NCBI GenBank assembly: GCA_002339135.1
Contig: DDJR01000052.1
Location: 1-17,302, forward strand
Length of the DNA: 17,302 nucleotides
Direction of reading: 5' to 3'
Origin: Flavobacteriales bacterium UBA2619
GTDB lineage: Bacteria > Bacteroidota > Bacteroidia > Flavobacteriales_D > Sanyastnellaceae
A program made the translations under genes and the position numbers. Under the pieces are notes generated by a model. That model had not been told where the DNA came from. It saw only the letters and a list, made by a program, of their open reading frames with translations, and made no database searches. This document shows, piece after piece, positions 1-7,721 of this stretch; position 1 is the stretch's first letter, and each line of letters opens with the position of its first letter.

Positions 1-160
1 GTATCTCTTCTCTTGTAACTATGACATGTCAGCCAATATGGATGATGGTTCATGTGAGATTGAGAGTTGTGCTTGTCCTGGTGATTTAAACGGAGACAGT
101 GAAGTTGACGTAAGTGACCTACTTGACTTCTTCCAGCTCTGGGGTAACGTATGTGAGTAA
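1..160 (+). CDS. C-terminal end of a secreted Cys-rich protein with EF-hand-like tail (partial)
   Basis: Only the last 52 codons are present, read from base 2 to the TAA at 158-160; the 5' part lies outside the window. The visible peptide has a CNYDMSANMDDGSC unit (bases 14-55), a repeat type common in large secreted proteins of marine Flavobacteriales, then a short Cys-containing linker, then GDLNGDSEVDVSDLLDFF. The 12-residue stretch DLNGDSEVDVSD (83-118) has Asp/Asn/Glu at loop positions 1, 3, 5, 7, 9 and 12, as in a calcium-binding EF-hand or dockerin-type loop. The protein stops a few residues later at Cys-Glu, so there is no ordinary T9SS type A domain after it. Extracellular location and calcium binding are inferred; the main domain, and so the function, cannot be seen. 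A terminator follows directly. Confidence 0.8.
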   Translation, partial: YLFSCNYDMSANMDDGSCEIESCACPGDLNGDSEVDVSDLLDFFQLWGNVCE

Positions 161-181
161 TCACACTAGATTGATATTAAG

Positions 182-212
182 AAAAGGGCTACCTTCGGGT
201 GGCCCTTTTTTA
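182..212 (+). terminator. Rho-independent terminator after the partial secreted-protein gene
   Basis: An 8-bp stem (GGGCTACC pairing with GGTGGCCC, one G-T pair) closes a TTCG tetraloop and runs into a T-rich tract. The A-run before the stem extends the pairing. It begins about 20 bases after the stop at 160 and ends just before the DUF493 promoter-like element, so it separates the two transcripts. Confidence 0.9.
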
Positions 213-219
213 TTTCAGC

Positions 220-227
220 TATATTTG
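220..227 (+). promoter_or_regulatory. Bacteroidota-type -7 promoter element before the DUF493 gene
   Basis: TATATTTG matches the TAnnTTTG -7 consensus of the Bacteroidota primary sigma factor exactly. It lies 8 bases after the terminator and only 4 nt before the ATG at 232. Transcription would then start at or within a few bases of the start codon, implying a leaderless or nearly leaderless mRNA. I see no good -33 TTG/TTTG box, so this is a match to one element only. Confidence 0.5.
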
Positions 228-231
228 TAAA

Positions 232-534
232 ATGTTAGAAGAAAAGCCAGAAGAAAACTCTAACCCAGTGAGTGAAAGGGAGCGTATGAGGACTCAACTT
301 AATGAGACGCACAAGTGGCCATGTGAATTTATGTTCAAGTTTATCGTGCCTAAAGGCAATGAAAATGAGGCAGCGTTAAGAGTGATATTTGGTCTAAAGT
401 CGAAAATGAAGATGCGCGAATCTAGTACAGGAAAGTACAGATCGTTTACGATTTTAAGTCGGGTGTCTGGAGCAGATGAAGTTTTTGATCGCTACGAAGC
501 AGCTGCAAATATTCCTGGAATAATCGCTCTGTAA
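232..534 (+). CDS. DUF493 (YbeD-like) family protein
   Basis: A 100-residue soluble protein. The middle (THKWPCEFMFKFIVP) and the end (IPGIIAL) match the DUF493/YbeD family as seen in Bacteroidota, small alpha/beta proteins with an ACT-like fold. In E. coli YbeD is linked by context to lipoylation genes, but no role is established for this branch and none is shown here. The open frame extends upstream to a GTG at 199, but that codon sits inside the terminator stem and the extra residues encode the T-tract and promoter element, so ATG 232 is the better start. The gene is convergent with argS, whose stop is 24 bases away. The family call is confident; the function is unknown. Confidence 0.85.
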   Translation: MLEEKPEENSNPVSERERMRTQLNETHKWPCEFMFKFIVPKGNENEAALRVIFGLKSKMKMRESSTGKYRSFTILSRVSGADEVFDRYEAAANIPGIIAL

Positions 535-558
535 AGGAAAATATTTGGCTCGTGACCG

Positions 559-2355
559 TTACATTCTTTCGGGCATAGAAACTCCAAGGAGAGACATGCC
601 GATTTTTACCGCTGAGCTGCACAATGCGCATAGAGCCAATCTGGCAGATCGAATTTGTTCATCTTCTTCTTTTAAGATTGGATGGTTTTGGTACCAACTC
701 GAGTATGATTTCGTGATGTCGTAGCACAGATTAGCTACCAGAGAAGGGTCATAGGCTCTAGCAGCGTCTTCAATGATTCCTGGCAGAGAGAGAGCAGACA
801 TGAGCAGTGCACGCTCAGATTTATCGAATTGTATTGGAACAATCGGTAAGAGGGAAGTGACATCGTCGACTCCTGAGTTGCGAAGAATAGAACGAGCACG
901 CACGTAGTTGAACTGGATATATGGACCAGTATTGCCTATGAAATCAATGCTGGCAGTGGGGTCGAACATCATCGATTTCTTAGGATCTACCTTGAGCAAG
1001 AAGTACTTAAGCGCTCCGTATCCAACATCCTTAAATAAAAGTTCTTGATCCCCTTCAGGGATGTTGTCAAGTTTGCCAGCTTCTCGCGCTAGTTTCTCAG
1101 CAGTTGTTTTCATCTCTGCCATGATGTCGTCTGCATCGACGACAGTTCCTTCGCGTGACTTCATTTTCCCTTCGGGAAGCTCAACCATGCCATAAGACAA
1201 GTGGTGACATCGCGAGGCTTGTGGCAATCCCAATTTCTCTAGGGTGGCGAATAAGACTTTAAAGTGATATTCTTGTTCATTGCCTACGGTGTAAACTTGG
1301 CGGTCCAAATTGGGGTATTCTTCAAAGCGAAGTATAGCTGTTCCGATATCCTGCGTGATGTATACAGCAGTACCGTCTTTTCGTAGAAGTAGCTTTTCAT
1401 CTAGTCCGATATCGGAGAGGTCTATCCAAACAGACCCGTCTTCGCGTTGGGTGAAAGCTCCGGAAACAATTCCTTTTTTAATTTCGTCTTTGCCGATGAG
1501 ATATGTGTCAGATTCGTAGTAGAGCTTGTCGAAGTCTACGCCCATCTCTGTGTAAGTGAATTCAAACCCTTCATATACCCACCCGTTCATGGTAGACCAA
1601 AGCGTTCGGACTTCAACATCTTCAGCTTCCCATTTGTGAAGTAGTTCACGGGCAGCGAGAAGAATTGGGGCCTCTGCTTCAGCAGATTTTTGATCGTGTC
1701 CGGAAGCGAGAAGTTTTGCTATTTCAATTTTGTATTGCTTGTCGAACGCGACGTAAAAACGGCCTACGAATTTATCACCTTTTTCTCCAGTAGTTTTAGG
1801 TGTCTCACCTCCTCCGAAAAGTTGCCACGCGATCATCGATTTGCAGATGTGGATGCCTCTGTCGTTAATGATTTGGACTTTTACAACATCGTGGCCGGCA
1901 GCTTGAAGGATATTCGAAACGCTGTAGCCAAGGAAGATGTTTCTAAGATGACCCAAATGCAATGGTTTGTTAGTGTTGGGGGAGGAGTACTCCACCATGA
2001 CTTGAGGTTTGCTGCCCAGAGGTTGCAAACCAAAACAGTTTTTATCTAGCACAGCTGCATTTAAAGCTGAAGCCCAGTACTCATCTGAGATCTTTAGGTT
2101 CAGGAATCCCTTTACAACACCATAGCCAGTCACGATGTTTTGATTTGCTAAGAGAAATTCCCCGATGGCCTCTCCGGTAGCTTCGGGAGACTTTTTTGCC
2201 AGTCTCGTGAATGGGAAAACGACAAGGGTGCGTTCGCCTTCAAATTCTGTTCGTGTGCTCTGTATAGAGATCTGCTTTTCTTCAGGGAGAAATCCGAAGA
2301 GCTCCAGACATGCATCAGAGACAGATTGCGAGAGTATTGAATCAAGAGAGAGCAT
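559..2355 (-). CDS. argS: Arginyl-tRNA synthetase
   Basis: This 598-residue class I aminoacyl-tRNA synthetase charges tRNA-Arg with arginine using ATP in the cytoplasm; about 590 residues is the usual bacterial length. The N-terminal tRNA-binding add-on domain spans roughly residues 1-110. The HIGH motif appears as HLGH (133-136) in SSPNTNKPLHLGHLRN. The KMSKS motif appears as KMKSR (397-401), the Lys-Met-x-Ser-Arg form common in bacterial ArgRS. The anticodon-binding helical domain follows, and the protein ends in the typical LGVSMPERM. It is the last gene of the minus-strand run, starting 5 bases after the ctlX stop, so it is probably co-transcribed with the two penteins. No ribosome-binding site is obvious. 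Confidence 0.98.
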   Translation of the reverse strand: MLSLDSILSQSVSDACLELFGFLPEEKQISIQSTRTEFEGERTLVVFPFTRLAKKSPEATGEAIGEFLLANQNIVTGYGVVKGFLNLKISDEYWASALNAAVLDKNCFGLQPLGSKPQVMVEYSSPNTNKPLHLGHLRNIFLGYSVSNILQAAGHDVVKVQIINDRGIHICKSMIAWQLFGGGETPKTTGEKGDKFVGRFYVAFDKQYKIEIAKLLASGHDQKSAEAEAPILLAARELLHKWEAEDVEVRTLWSTMNGWVYEGFEFTYTEMGVDFDKLYYESDTYLIGKDEIKKGIVSGAFTQREDGSVWIDLSDIGLDEKLLLRKDGTAVYITQDIGTAILRFEEYPNLDRQVYTVGNEQEYHFKVLFATLEKLGLPQASRCHHLSYGMVELPEGKMKSREGTVVDADDIMAEMKTTAEKLAREAGKLDNIPEGDQELLFKDVGYGALKYFLLKVDPKKSMMFDPTASIDFIGNTGPYIQFNYVRARSILRNSGVDDVTSLLPIVPIQFDKSERALLMSALSLPGIIEDAARAYDPSLVANLCYDITKSYSSWYQNHPILKEEDEQIRSARLALCALCSSAVKIGMSLLGVSMPERM

Positions 2356-2360
2356 CTGTT

Positions 2361-3311
2361 TTAAGCTTTAGGTAAGTGTATCTCAGCCATCATACAACGG
2401 GCCGAGCCGCCGCCGCAAGCTTCGATTACGTCAAGAGGGATGGAAATTACTTTTCCGAAATGAGATAGTGTGTCGAGTTGGGTTGCATCTAATGCTTCGT
2501 AAGCGGATTTGCTCATGACAATTCTAGGTGTTTCGTCATGGGTAGATGCTACTTCAAGCATGTTTCCTGCGAAACGTGAAATTTGTTCTTCAGAAAGTGT
2601 CACAATCTTCAATCCGTCATTGATGAGGCTGCTCTCGAGCAGTTCTCTGTCTTCAGGGTGGTCTACGCTGTCAAGACAAACAGTCGCCCAACCTGAACCG
2701 ATACACATCATCACGTTGGTGTGGTAGATCTGCTTTCTTTGATCTCCGACGTTTTGAAGCGATTCAAACACCACTCCGTCATAGTCGAAAGCTTCGCAAA
2801 ATTGCCCAAAAGCAGCCCTGTCTGTGCGTGGACTAATCGCAGCGTATGCCTTTCTGTTTTTGTGGTCGATCACAATACTTCCTGTTCCTTCTAAGAATAC
2901 ATTGTGATCTTCGAATTCTGTAAAATCAATAATTTCCTTCACTTGAAAACCTTCTTTATGTTCAAGGTCGATAAGGATGTCCTCGCGTCTTTCCATGCGT
3001 CGGTTTTTCGCGAACATGGGGTAGAGTCCAATTTTCCCATCGAAATGGAAGCTAATCCAATTGTTGGGAAAGAGTGCATCAGGCGTGTCAGTTTCAGGCA
3101 GATCTTCCACGACATAAACATTCACTCCTTCTAACCTCAAGGTGTCGACCATGTTGTCGAATTCTTCTAAGGCTAAGTCTATCACTTCCTCAGCGGAGGA
3201 GCCTTGTAAAGTCTTTTGGTAAAAATTGTTGCCAGCGGTTTCCTCGTTCATTCTGAAGGCAGAAGGACGAATCATCAAGATGTTTTGTGTGTTTTGCTTA
3301 GACATGTTCAT
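2361..3311 (-). CDS. ctlX: Citrulline utilization hydrolase CtlX (arginine deiminase-related pentein)
   Basis: A 316-residue member of the guanidino-group-modifying (pentein) superfamily, matching the CtlX / 'amidinotransferase FN0238-type' family end to end. CtlX proteins are linked to citrulline hydrolysis in Francisella; the substrate here is inferred from family. Visible motifs are FPNNW (81-85), EGTGS (141-145), YHTNV with His197 as likely catalytic base, and the C-terminal GGGSARCM with Cys306 as likely nucleophile. No signal peptide, so cytoplasmic. The first ATG (3311) overlaps the upstream pentein gene by 14 nt; a second ATG two codons later (3305) is also possible. The tight overlap with another pentein suggests the two are made together. 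Confidence 0.9.
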   Translation of the reverse strand: MNMSKQNTQNILMIRPSAFRMNEETAGNNFYQKTLQGSSAEEVIDLALEEFDNMVDTLRLEGVNVYVVEDLPETDTPDALFPNNWISFHFDGKIGLYPMFAKNRRMERREDILIDLEHKEGFQVKEIIDFTEFEDHNVFLEGTGSIVIDHKNRKAYAAISPRTDRAAFGQFCEAFDYDGVVFESLQNVGDQRKQIYHTNVMMCIGSGWATVCLDSVDHPEDRELLESSLINDGLKIVTLSEEQISRFAGNMLEVASTHDETPRIVMSKSAYEALDATQLDTLSHFGKVISIPLDVIEACGGGSARCMMAEIHLPKA

Positions 3312-4224
3312 TTCTTACGATTGGAAGTGTTACGCAGCGAAGGAGGCCTTCGAGTTTCGCGGTTTCATGAAAAGAAGTCTCCAATACGTTGTATCCCCAA
3401 GCTCTAAGTTGTGTGTTCACACCGGTGAACCCTTTTCCACTTATGATAGTGTCAGGAGAGATGGTGAATAGATTGCAATGCATGTTGTACATGGCTTCAG
3501 CATTCACTTCGTATGTTTTTTCTTTGTAGCGATTTCTGACCCAAAAGATGTCGCTTTCAAGTTTTAAACCCAGTGGGTGAAAGATCACATGGCCACCACT
3601 CAGAGGGCAGATGCAGCAGTCCAGGTGAAGGGCGTTCGTTCTGGGGTCTGTATCTGATTTGTGTAGCTGAAATCCGCGAACATGTTTTTCAGGAAACTGT
3701 TCTTGAAGCCAAATGAGAGCATGTCTATTCGTCCTGGAAGTTCTATAATGGTTAAAATCTTCCTCTTCAGAATATCCCACCCAAATTTCATCGTCCATAG
3801 GCATGATATCTCCTCCTTCGATCCGAACACCTTCTGGTGGAATTAAAATGTTCTCCGATGGAAGTTGGCTGAAGATGTCACGAATGCCTTCCCATTCAGG
3901 TGCTCTTTCTTCAATCATTGAAGACCTAATGAGTTTATCTTCAATGACAACGCCTACATCACGTGAAAATATTTGGTTTAAGTTTTCAGAGTTTGTGGGA
4001 CGTAAAACTTCCACCCCGTTGTTCTGTAGAATCGTTACTAAGCCCTCTAGCTCTTTAGAAACATCTGAAGCCGTAGGGTAAGTTCCAGCCAAAACATGCT
4101 CCCTAGATTTAGGGTCTACAGCTTCTTGGGCAGTAGGTATAGGTCCCCAAGAGGTCGAAATTCCTACGATGACTTTTCGGAGGGTATTCCACTCGTTGTT
4201 GACGTTACAAAATAAGTCGATCAA
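3298..4224 (-). CDS. Amidinotransferase / dimethylargininase-like pentein
   Basis: A 308-residue guanidino-group-modifying enzyme of the pentein fold. The catalytic set is intact: FSRD (86-89), EGGD (136-139), His-Leu-Asp at 200-202 and a C-terminal nucleophile Cys297 in GLLRCVTLP. The His-x-Asp pair is typical of amidinotransferases and arginine deiminases, while close relatives in Flavobacteriia are usually annotated as dimethylarginine dimethylaminohydrolase family proteins. Substrate could be arginine, a methylarginine or another guanidino compound; sequence alone does not decide. No signal peptide. Its start overlaps the lipoprotein stop (ATGA-type, 4 nt) and its end overlaps ctlX by 14 nt, so translation of the three is probably coupled. 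Confidence 0.85.
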   Translation of the reverse strand: MIDLFCNVNNEWNTLRKVIVGISTSWGPIPTAQEAVDPKSREHVLAGTYPTASDVSKELEGLVTILQNNGVEVLRPTNSENLNQIFSRDVGVVIEDKLIRSSMIEERAPEWEGIRDIFSQLPSENILIPPEGVRIEGGDIMPMDDEIWVGYSEEEDFNHYRTSRTNRHALIWLQEQFPEKHVRGFQLHKSDTDPRTNALHLDCCICPLSGGHVIFHPLGLKLESDIFWVRNRYKEKTYEVNAEAMYNMHCNLFTISPDTIISGKGFTGVNTQLRAWGYNVLETSFHETAKLEGLLRCVTLPIVRNEHV

Positions 4225-5030
4225 TTTTCTTCCTTAAAAAGCTCGCGGTGATCTCTCAATAGAGCGAGCATGGTTTCTGATTCCATCATTTGAGCTCCGA
4301 AAGCTGCTTTTTCAAACCCAACAGGGAGAAACGTGAAGTGAAGAGAGTCGAGGTTGCAGAGTACATAGGTGTTCGAGTATGCGTGAGCGTGCCAGTTTCT
4401 TACAAGCAAAGAGTCTCCATTTTCTCTGATGTCTGTGTAGGAGTTGTAGGTACAATTCCCTCTCCCGTATTTGTCCTCAAGCATGAATTTCATCCCTTCA
4501 GGATTGCCCACAAAATGAGGTAAAAAATCTTGATAGAAATCGATGTCGTGTCCTATGAGTGCGACCATTTGGTCCTCCTCAAATATCCATTCACTGGCAT
4601 ATTGAATGTCAATGTTGCCCACACGATTTGCGAATCCTTTTTCTTTCCAATGGCTTGAACCGGCAAATTGTTTATTCAGTTCCGTTGTGTCACTATATCT
4701 GTGCATTGGAAAATGACTCAGGTGGATAGGCCAGTCAGCAGAGTCAATGGTATTCATGGTGTGCATGTAGATGTACAAATCATCTGCGATATGCCCCAGA
4801 GTATCCAGCCCCATGTTCGAATTGATGAGTTGGTCGTTCACCACTACCTGTAAGGGGTCGTTCGCCCAGTCAAATCCTGGTACACTGGGGTTGTTTTCCG
4901 TAATCTTAGTTTGAATCTCTGATGTTCCATCATCAGCACTGTTTTTACAGCCAGTAGAAAGCAATGTAACTGTCGAAAGGACGACTGCAAAGCCCAAACA
5001 AAGACCTCTTGAAAATTTAGTTGAAATCAT
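4221..5030 (-). CDS. Hypothetical lipoprotein in the lptF-argS operon
   Basis: A 269-residue protein I do not recognise. The N-terminus is a lipoprotein signal: basic start, hydrophobic segment (about 10-25), then lipobox LSTGC with Cys28 as the lipidated residue, followed by a flexible Asp/Ser/Thr stretch. The mature part is soluble and mixed, rich in Trp, His and Tyr, with no transmembrane segment and no catalytic motif I can name. It should be anchored to the cell envelope, facing the periplasm or outside. It starts 21 bases after the glycosyltransferase stop and overlaps the downstream pentein start by 4 nt. A -7-like TATCTTCG sits 4 nt before its ATG, so it may also have its own promoter. 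Confidence 0.85.
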   Translation of the reverse strand: MISTKFSRGLCLGFAVVLSTVTLLSTGCKNSADDGTSEIQTKITENNPSVPGFDWANDPLQVVVNDQLINSNMGLDTLGHIADDLYIYMHTMNTIDSADWPIHLSHFPMHRYSDTTELNKQFAGSSHWKEKGFANRVGNIDIQYASEWIFEEDQMVALIGHDIDFYQDFLPHFVGNPEGMKFMLEDKYGRGNCTYNSYTDIRENGDSLLVRNWHAHAYSNTYVLCNLDSLHFTFLPVGFEKAAFGAQMMESETMLALLRDHRELFKEEN

Positions 5031-5034
5031 GGCG

Positions 5035-5042
5035 CGAAGATA
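5035..5042 (-). promoter_or_regulatory. Possible internal -7 element before the lipoprotein gene
   Basis: On the minus strand the sequence reads TATCTTCG, one base off the TAnnTTTG consensus, followed by CGCC and the ATG at 5030. It could drive the lipoprotein, pentein, ctlX and argS part of the operon separately from lptF. No clear -33 box is visible, so this is tentative. Confidence 0.3.
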
Positions 5043-5051
5043 AATAGAAAA

Positions 5052-6248
5052 TCATGGTTTTATTTCGTGTAAAAACGCTGTGAGTTCTGAAATAATAAGC
5101 TTGTTGGAAAATGTCTTTTGAATGTGTTCTTTGCCAGCACAAGCGAGTTGATTTGCGAGGTGTTTGTCTTGCAGAAGAGCGATTAAGGCGGAGGCAAAAT
5201 CTTCTGCGCTGTCTGCGATCAGAGCGTGTTTTTTGTGAATGACCCCCAGGCCACAAACCCCGATAGTAGTAGAGACTGTTGGAATTCCCGCAGACATACC
5301 TTCAATTGCCTTAACCCTCATTCCAGACCCACTGTGGAGAGGAATGGTCATGATGCCAGGTCGTTTGAGGAATTCTGCAGCACTCTTAACTTCACCGACA
5401 ACCTCGATGCCTTTGTCTTCTTCTGAGCGGAATGAACGGGGCATATTTCTGCCTGCCAGGACGAGATTTGCATCTGCTATCGATTGTCGAACGATCGGCC
5501 AAACATCTTTTTTAAGCCACTCTACACCATGAATATTTGGCTTCCAATCCATAGACCCAAAGTGAAATACATGGTTTGCATCTTGACTCTTGATGGTGAT
5601 GTCCGATGAGAAATCCATCCCGAATGGTGCAGTGTGTATGGGTATTTCAGCTCCTAAGGACTTGAATGTACTTGCGTCTTCTTTTGTGATGGTTATCAGG
5701 GCATCAAAATCGTTCACTTTCTTTGATTCGTATTTTTTAAGTTGTTCAGCAAGTTTGTGTAAATACCATGTTTTTAATTTGTTGCCTTTTTCATTCGCAA
5801 GTCCTTCCCAAATGGTGTGTTCCACGTTGTGAGCTCTCAAAACAACCTTGGCATTGCTTTTGTTTCTGATTGCGCTTGCGTAAGATGCTAAAAACAAGGA
5901 TTCAATAAAGATGATGTCAAATGGAGTGGAATCTAGGATCTCGTTCAGTTTGTCGGTGAAATTTTGAGATGAAAACCGTGCGATGTGGTAACTTTTTTTC
6001 ACCACTAAGTTTTTAATCGCATCTTTTAAATTTACAGCTGTATTGATTGTGACAGCTTCAATGGAAGTCGAATTGACATAGTCAGGATCTTGTTTTTTGA
6101 TGTCGAAAGGGTGTTTCTCTGTACTCACGACAAGCACTTTAACATGGTGACCTTGAGATAGGAATCCTTGTGTAATTGCATCCATTGCCAAACAGCCCCC
6201 ATCTAGAGATGGGCGAGGTGGTTTGGGGCACAGTTGGAGGATTCGCAT
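5052..6248 (-). CDS. Glycosyltransferase, GT4-type (GT-B fold)
   Basis: A 398-residue retaining-type glycosyltransferase that would move a sugar from a nucleotide-sugar donor onto a lipid or saccharide acceptor at the cytoplasmic face of the inner membrane. The N-terminal Rossmann domain begins MRILQLCPKPPRPSLDGG, the loop-rich start typical of GT4 enzymes, and contains RAHNVEH (138-144). The C-terminal donor-binding domain starts near 225 with FHFGSMDWKPN and carries the donor-site signature GSGMRVKAIEGMSAGIPTV (307-325), where Glu316 lies in the conserved E-x7-E-like region. Donor and acceptor are unknown. It starts 23 bases after the lptF stop; the pairing with an LPS export permease suggests a role in envelope glycan or LPS synthesis, which is inference. 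Confidence 0.9.
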   Translation of the reverse strand: MRILQLCPKPPRPSLDGGCLAMDAITQGFLSQGHHVKVLVVSTEKHPFDIKKQDPDYVNSTSIEAVTINTAVNLKDAIKNLVVKKSYHIARFSSQNFTDKLNEILDSTPFDIIFIESLFLASYASAIRNKSNAKVVLRAHNVEHTIWEGLANEKGNKLKTWYLHKLAEQLKKYESKKVNDFDALITITKEDASTFKSLGAEIPIHTAPFGMDFSSDITIKSQDANHVFHFGSMDWKPNIHGVEWLKKDVWPIVRQSIADANLVLAGRNMPRSFRSEEDKGIEVVGEVKSAAEFLKRPGIMTIPLHSGSGMRVKAIEGMSAGIPTVSTTIGVCGLGVIHKKHALIADSAEDFASALIALLQDKHLANQLACAGKEHIQKTFSNKLIISELTAFLHEIKP

Positions 6249-6271
6249 ATGTTGTAAATTGCTAAAGCTAC

Positions 6272-7645
6272 TTATTTAAATATTCTGCCTTCTCGAATTG
6301 CAAATGTGGTTAAAGCTATTGCAAGTGGCACTAAAACAATCGTACTGAGCCACATGCCAATTGAGGGTGCAAGTGATCCTGATTTGACTATTTGTTCTCC
6401 AACCATGGAGATGATATAGTATGCAAGGAATACAGAAATGGCAAGAACAACGGGCATTCCCATGCCACCTTTTTTTGTAATAGCTCCTAGCGATGCTCCT
6501 ACAAAAAACAGCACCAAACAGCTTACTGAAAGGATAAATTTCCTGTGCCATTCAATGGAGTGTCGATCTCTTCGGAGTTCTCGACCTTCGACTTTGTCCA
6601 GGGCATTTTCGATTCCTCTCACTTGATTTCTTGACAGTTCTTTTGCTTTTGCAAACAGGCTGTTTTTTTCAACTCGGGTTAAATTTTGAAACCAAGTGGT
6701 TGATGACAGATTGGGGCTTATTTCTGGTAGTTTTATGGAGTCTTGCAACAGCCGGATAGCTTTAACTCCATAGTTCACAATTTGCTGTCTTTCGATCTCA
6801 GACATATTGTCTAATGAATCGATTGCTTCTCTCAGTTTTGGCAAGGACATCATCTCGTAGGATCTTCTAAACAATCCTTCATCGGCGAGATCGAAGTCCA
6901 GAGATGAGAGGTCGATTCGCATTGTCGAGGCAGAAAAAGAAGAAATAACATGGGGGTGTAATTTTTCTTTTCTTCTGAGATTTTTTTCTGTTTGATCTTC
7001 GTAACTCGTTCCATTTGTGAGTTCAATCACCAAATCGTCTCGTTGAGAGTCGTGGTGCATTCTGCCACTTTCAGCACGGATGATTCGTGAAGAGCCATTT
7101 TCTGGATTCCTGTGGTCGTGGATTAAGATGTCTGTGAGTATGCCATCAGTGTCTTTGCTTTCGATTCGTATCGAAAACCCTTCAATGCCCGTGTAAAAAA
7201 CGCCTGGTCGAATGTTCAGGGCGGGGCGTTGTCGAGTCACAGAATACAGTAAAGCACGGAAATTCACATTTGCACTTGGCCATGCACTGCTTGAAAACCA
7301 CAGAGATCCAGCAGAAACGATCAACATGAATACAATTAGTGGTTTCAAAATGTTTAAAAGCGACATTCCAGCTGATTTCATGGCCGTCAGTTCGTTGCTT
7401 TCAGACAAGTTTCCAATCGCCATGATGCTCGCCACAAGAATTGCAAGCGGCAGTGCCAGGTTCACGATTCTAGCTGACGCATAAAACATCAGCTGAGCGA
7501 TCACCCACGGCTCTATTCCTTTTCCGATGAAATCATCAGCATAGACCCATAAAAACTGCATATCCAAGACGAAAAGTGCGACAGGAAATGTCACAGCCAA
7601 TGGGCGGATAAATGCCTTTAATAAAAGAATAGATGTTTTATGCAA
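6272..7645 (-). CDS. LptF/LptG-family permease (YjgP/YjgQ)
   Basis: An inner-membrane component of the Lpt machine, which extracts lipopolysaccharide and passes it to the periplasmic bridge. The 457-residue model has three N-terminal membrane segments (about 12-35, 46-70, 84-106), a large periplasmic beta-rich domain, and three C-terminal segments in the last 110 residues, the family's 3+3 layout. MQFLWVYADDFIGKG near the N-terminus is typical of Bacteroidota members. An open frame extends to an ATG at 7723, but the extra 26 codons are not family-like and contain a perfect TATCTTTG promoter element, so I place the start at TTG 7645 (HKTSILLLKAFIRP). It leads the six-gene minus operon. Whether it acts as LptF, LptG or both is not decidable here. 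Confidence 0.85.
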   Translation of the reverse strand: MHKTSILLLKAFIRPLAVTFPVALFVLDMQFLWVYADDFIGKGIEPWVIAQLMFYASARIVNLALPLAILVASIMAIGNLSESNELTAMKSAGMSLLNILKPLIVFMLIVSAGSLWFSSSAWPSANVNFRALLYSVTRQRPALNIRPGVFYTGIEGFSIRIESKDTDGILTDILIHDHRNPENGSSRIIRAESGRMHHDSQRDDLVIELTNGTSYEDQTEKNLRRKEKLHPHVISSFSASTMRIDLSSLDFDLADEGLFRRSYEMMSLPKLREAIDSLDNMSEIERQQIVNYGVKAIRLLQDSIKLPEISPNLSSTTWFQNLTRVEKNSLFAKAKELSRNQVRGIENALDKVEGRELRRDRHSIEWHRKFILSVSCLVLFFVGASLGAITKKGGMGMPVVLAISVFLAYYIISMVGEQIVKSGSLAPSIGMWLSTIVLVPLAIALTTFAIREGRIFK

Positions 7646-7664
7646 GGTGTTGAGTGCTGTAAGG

Positions 7665-7672
7665 CAAAGATA
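7665..7672 (-). promoter_or_regulatory. -7 promoter element of the lptF-argS operon
   Basis: Minus-strand TATCTTTG is a perfect TAnnTTTG match, 19 nt before the proposed TTG start at 7645. The transcript would begin around 7659, leaving a short leader of about 14 nt. A -33 box is not clear. It lies in the 76-base gap between the divergent lptF and M49 peptidase genes. Confidence 0.6.
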
Positions 7673-7721
7673 GCATTGTAACTTGCCCTCATAAAACATA
7701 CCTACAGACCATTTTAAGACC

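Noticed and set aside
199..231. N-terminal extension of the DUF493 gene from GTG 199
   Set aside because: It translates the terminator stem, T-tract and promoter element; family members start near ATG 232.
1690..2049. 119-codon open frame on + opposite argS
   Set aside because: argS on the minus strand is full length with all motifs; this frame has no recognisable product and looks like a shadow.
7679..7686. TAACTTGC as a -7 element for the M49 peptidase gene
   Set aside because: Two mismatches at the most informative 3' positions of TAnnTTTG and no -33 box; I cannot assign a promoter for this gene.
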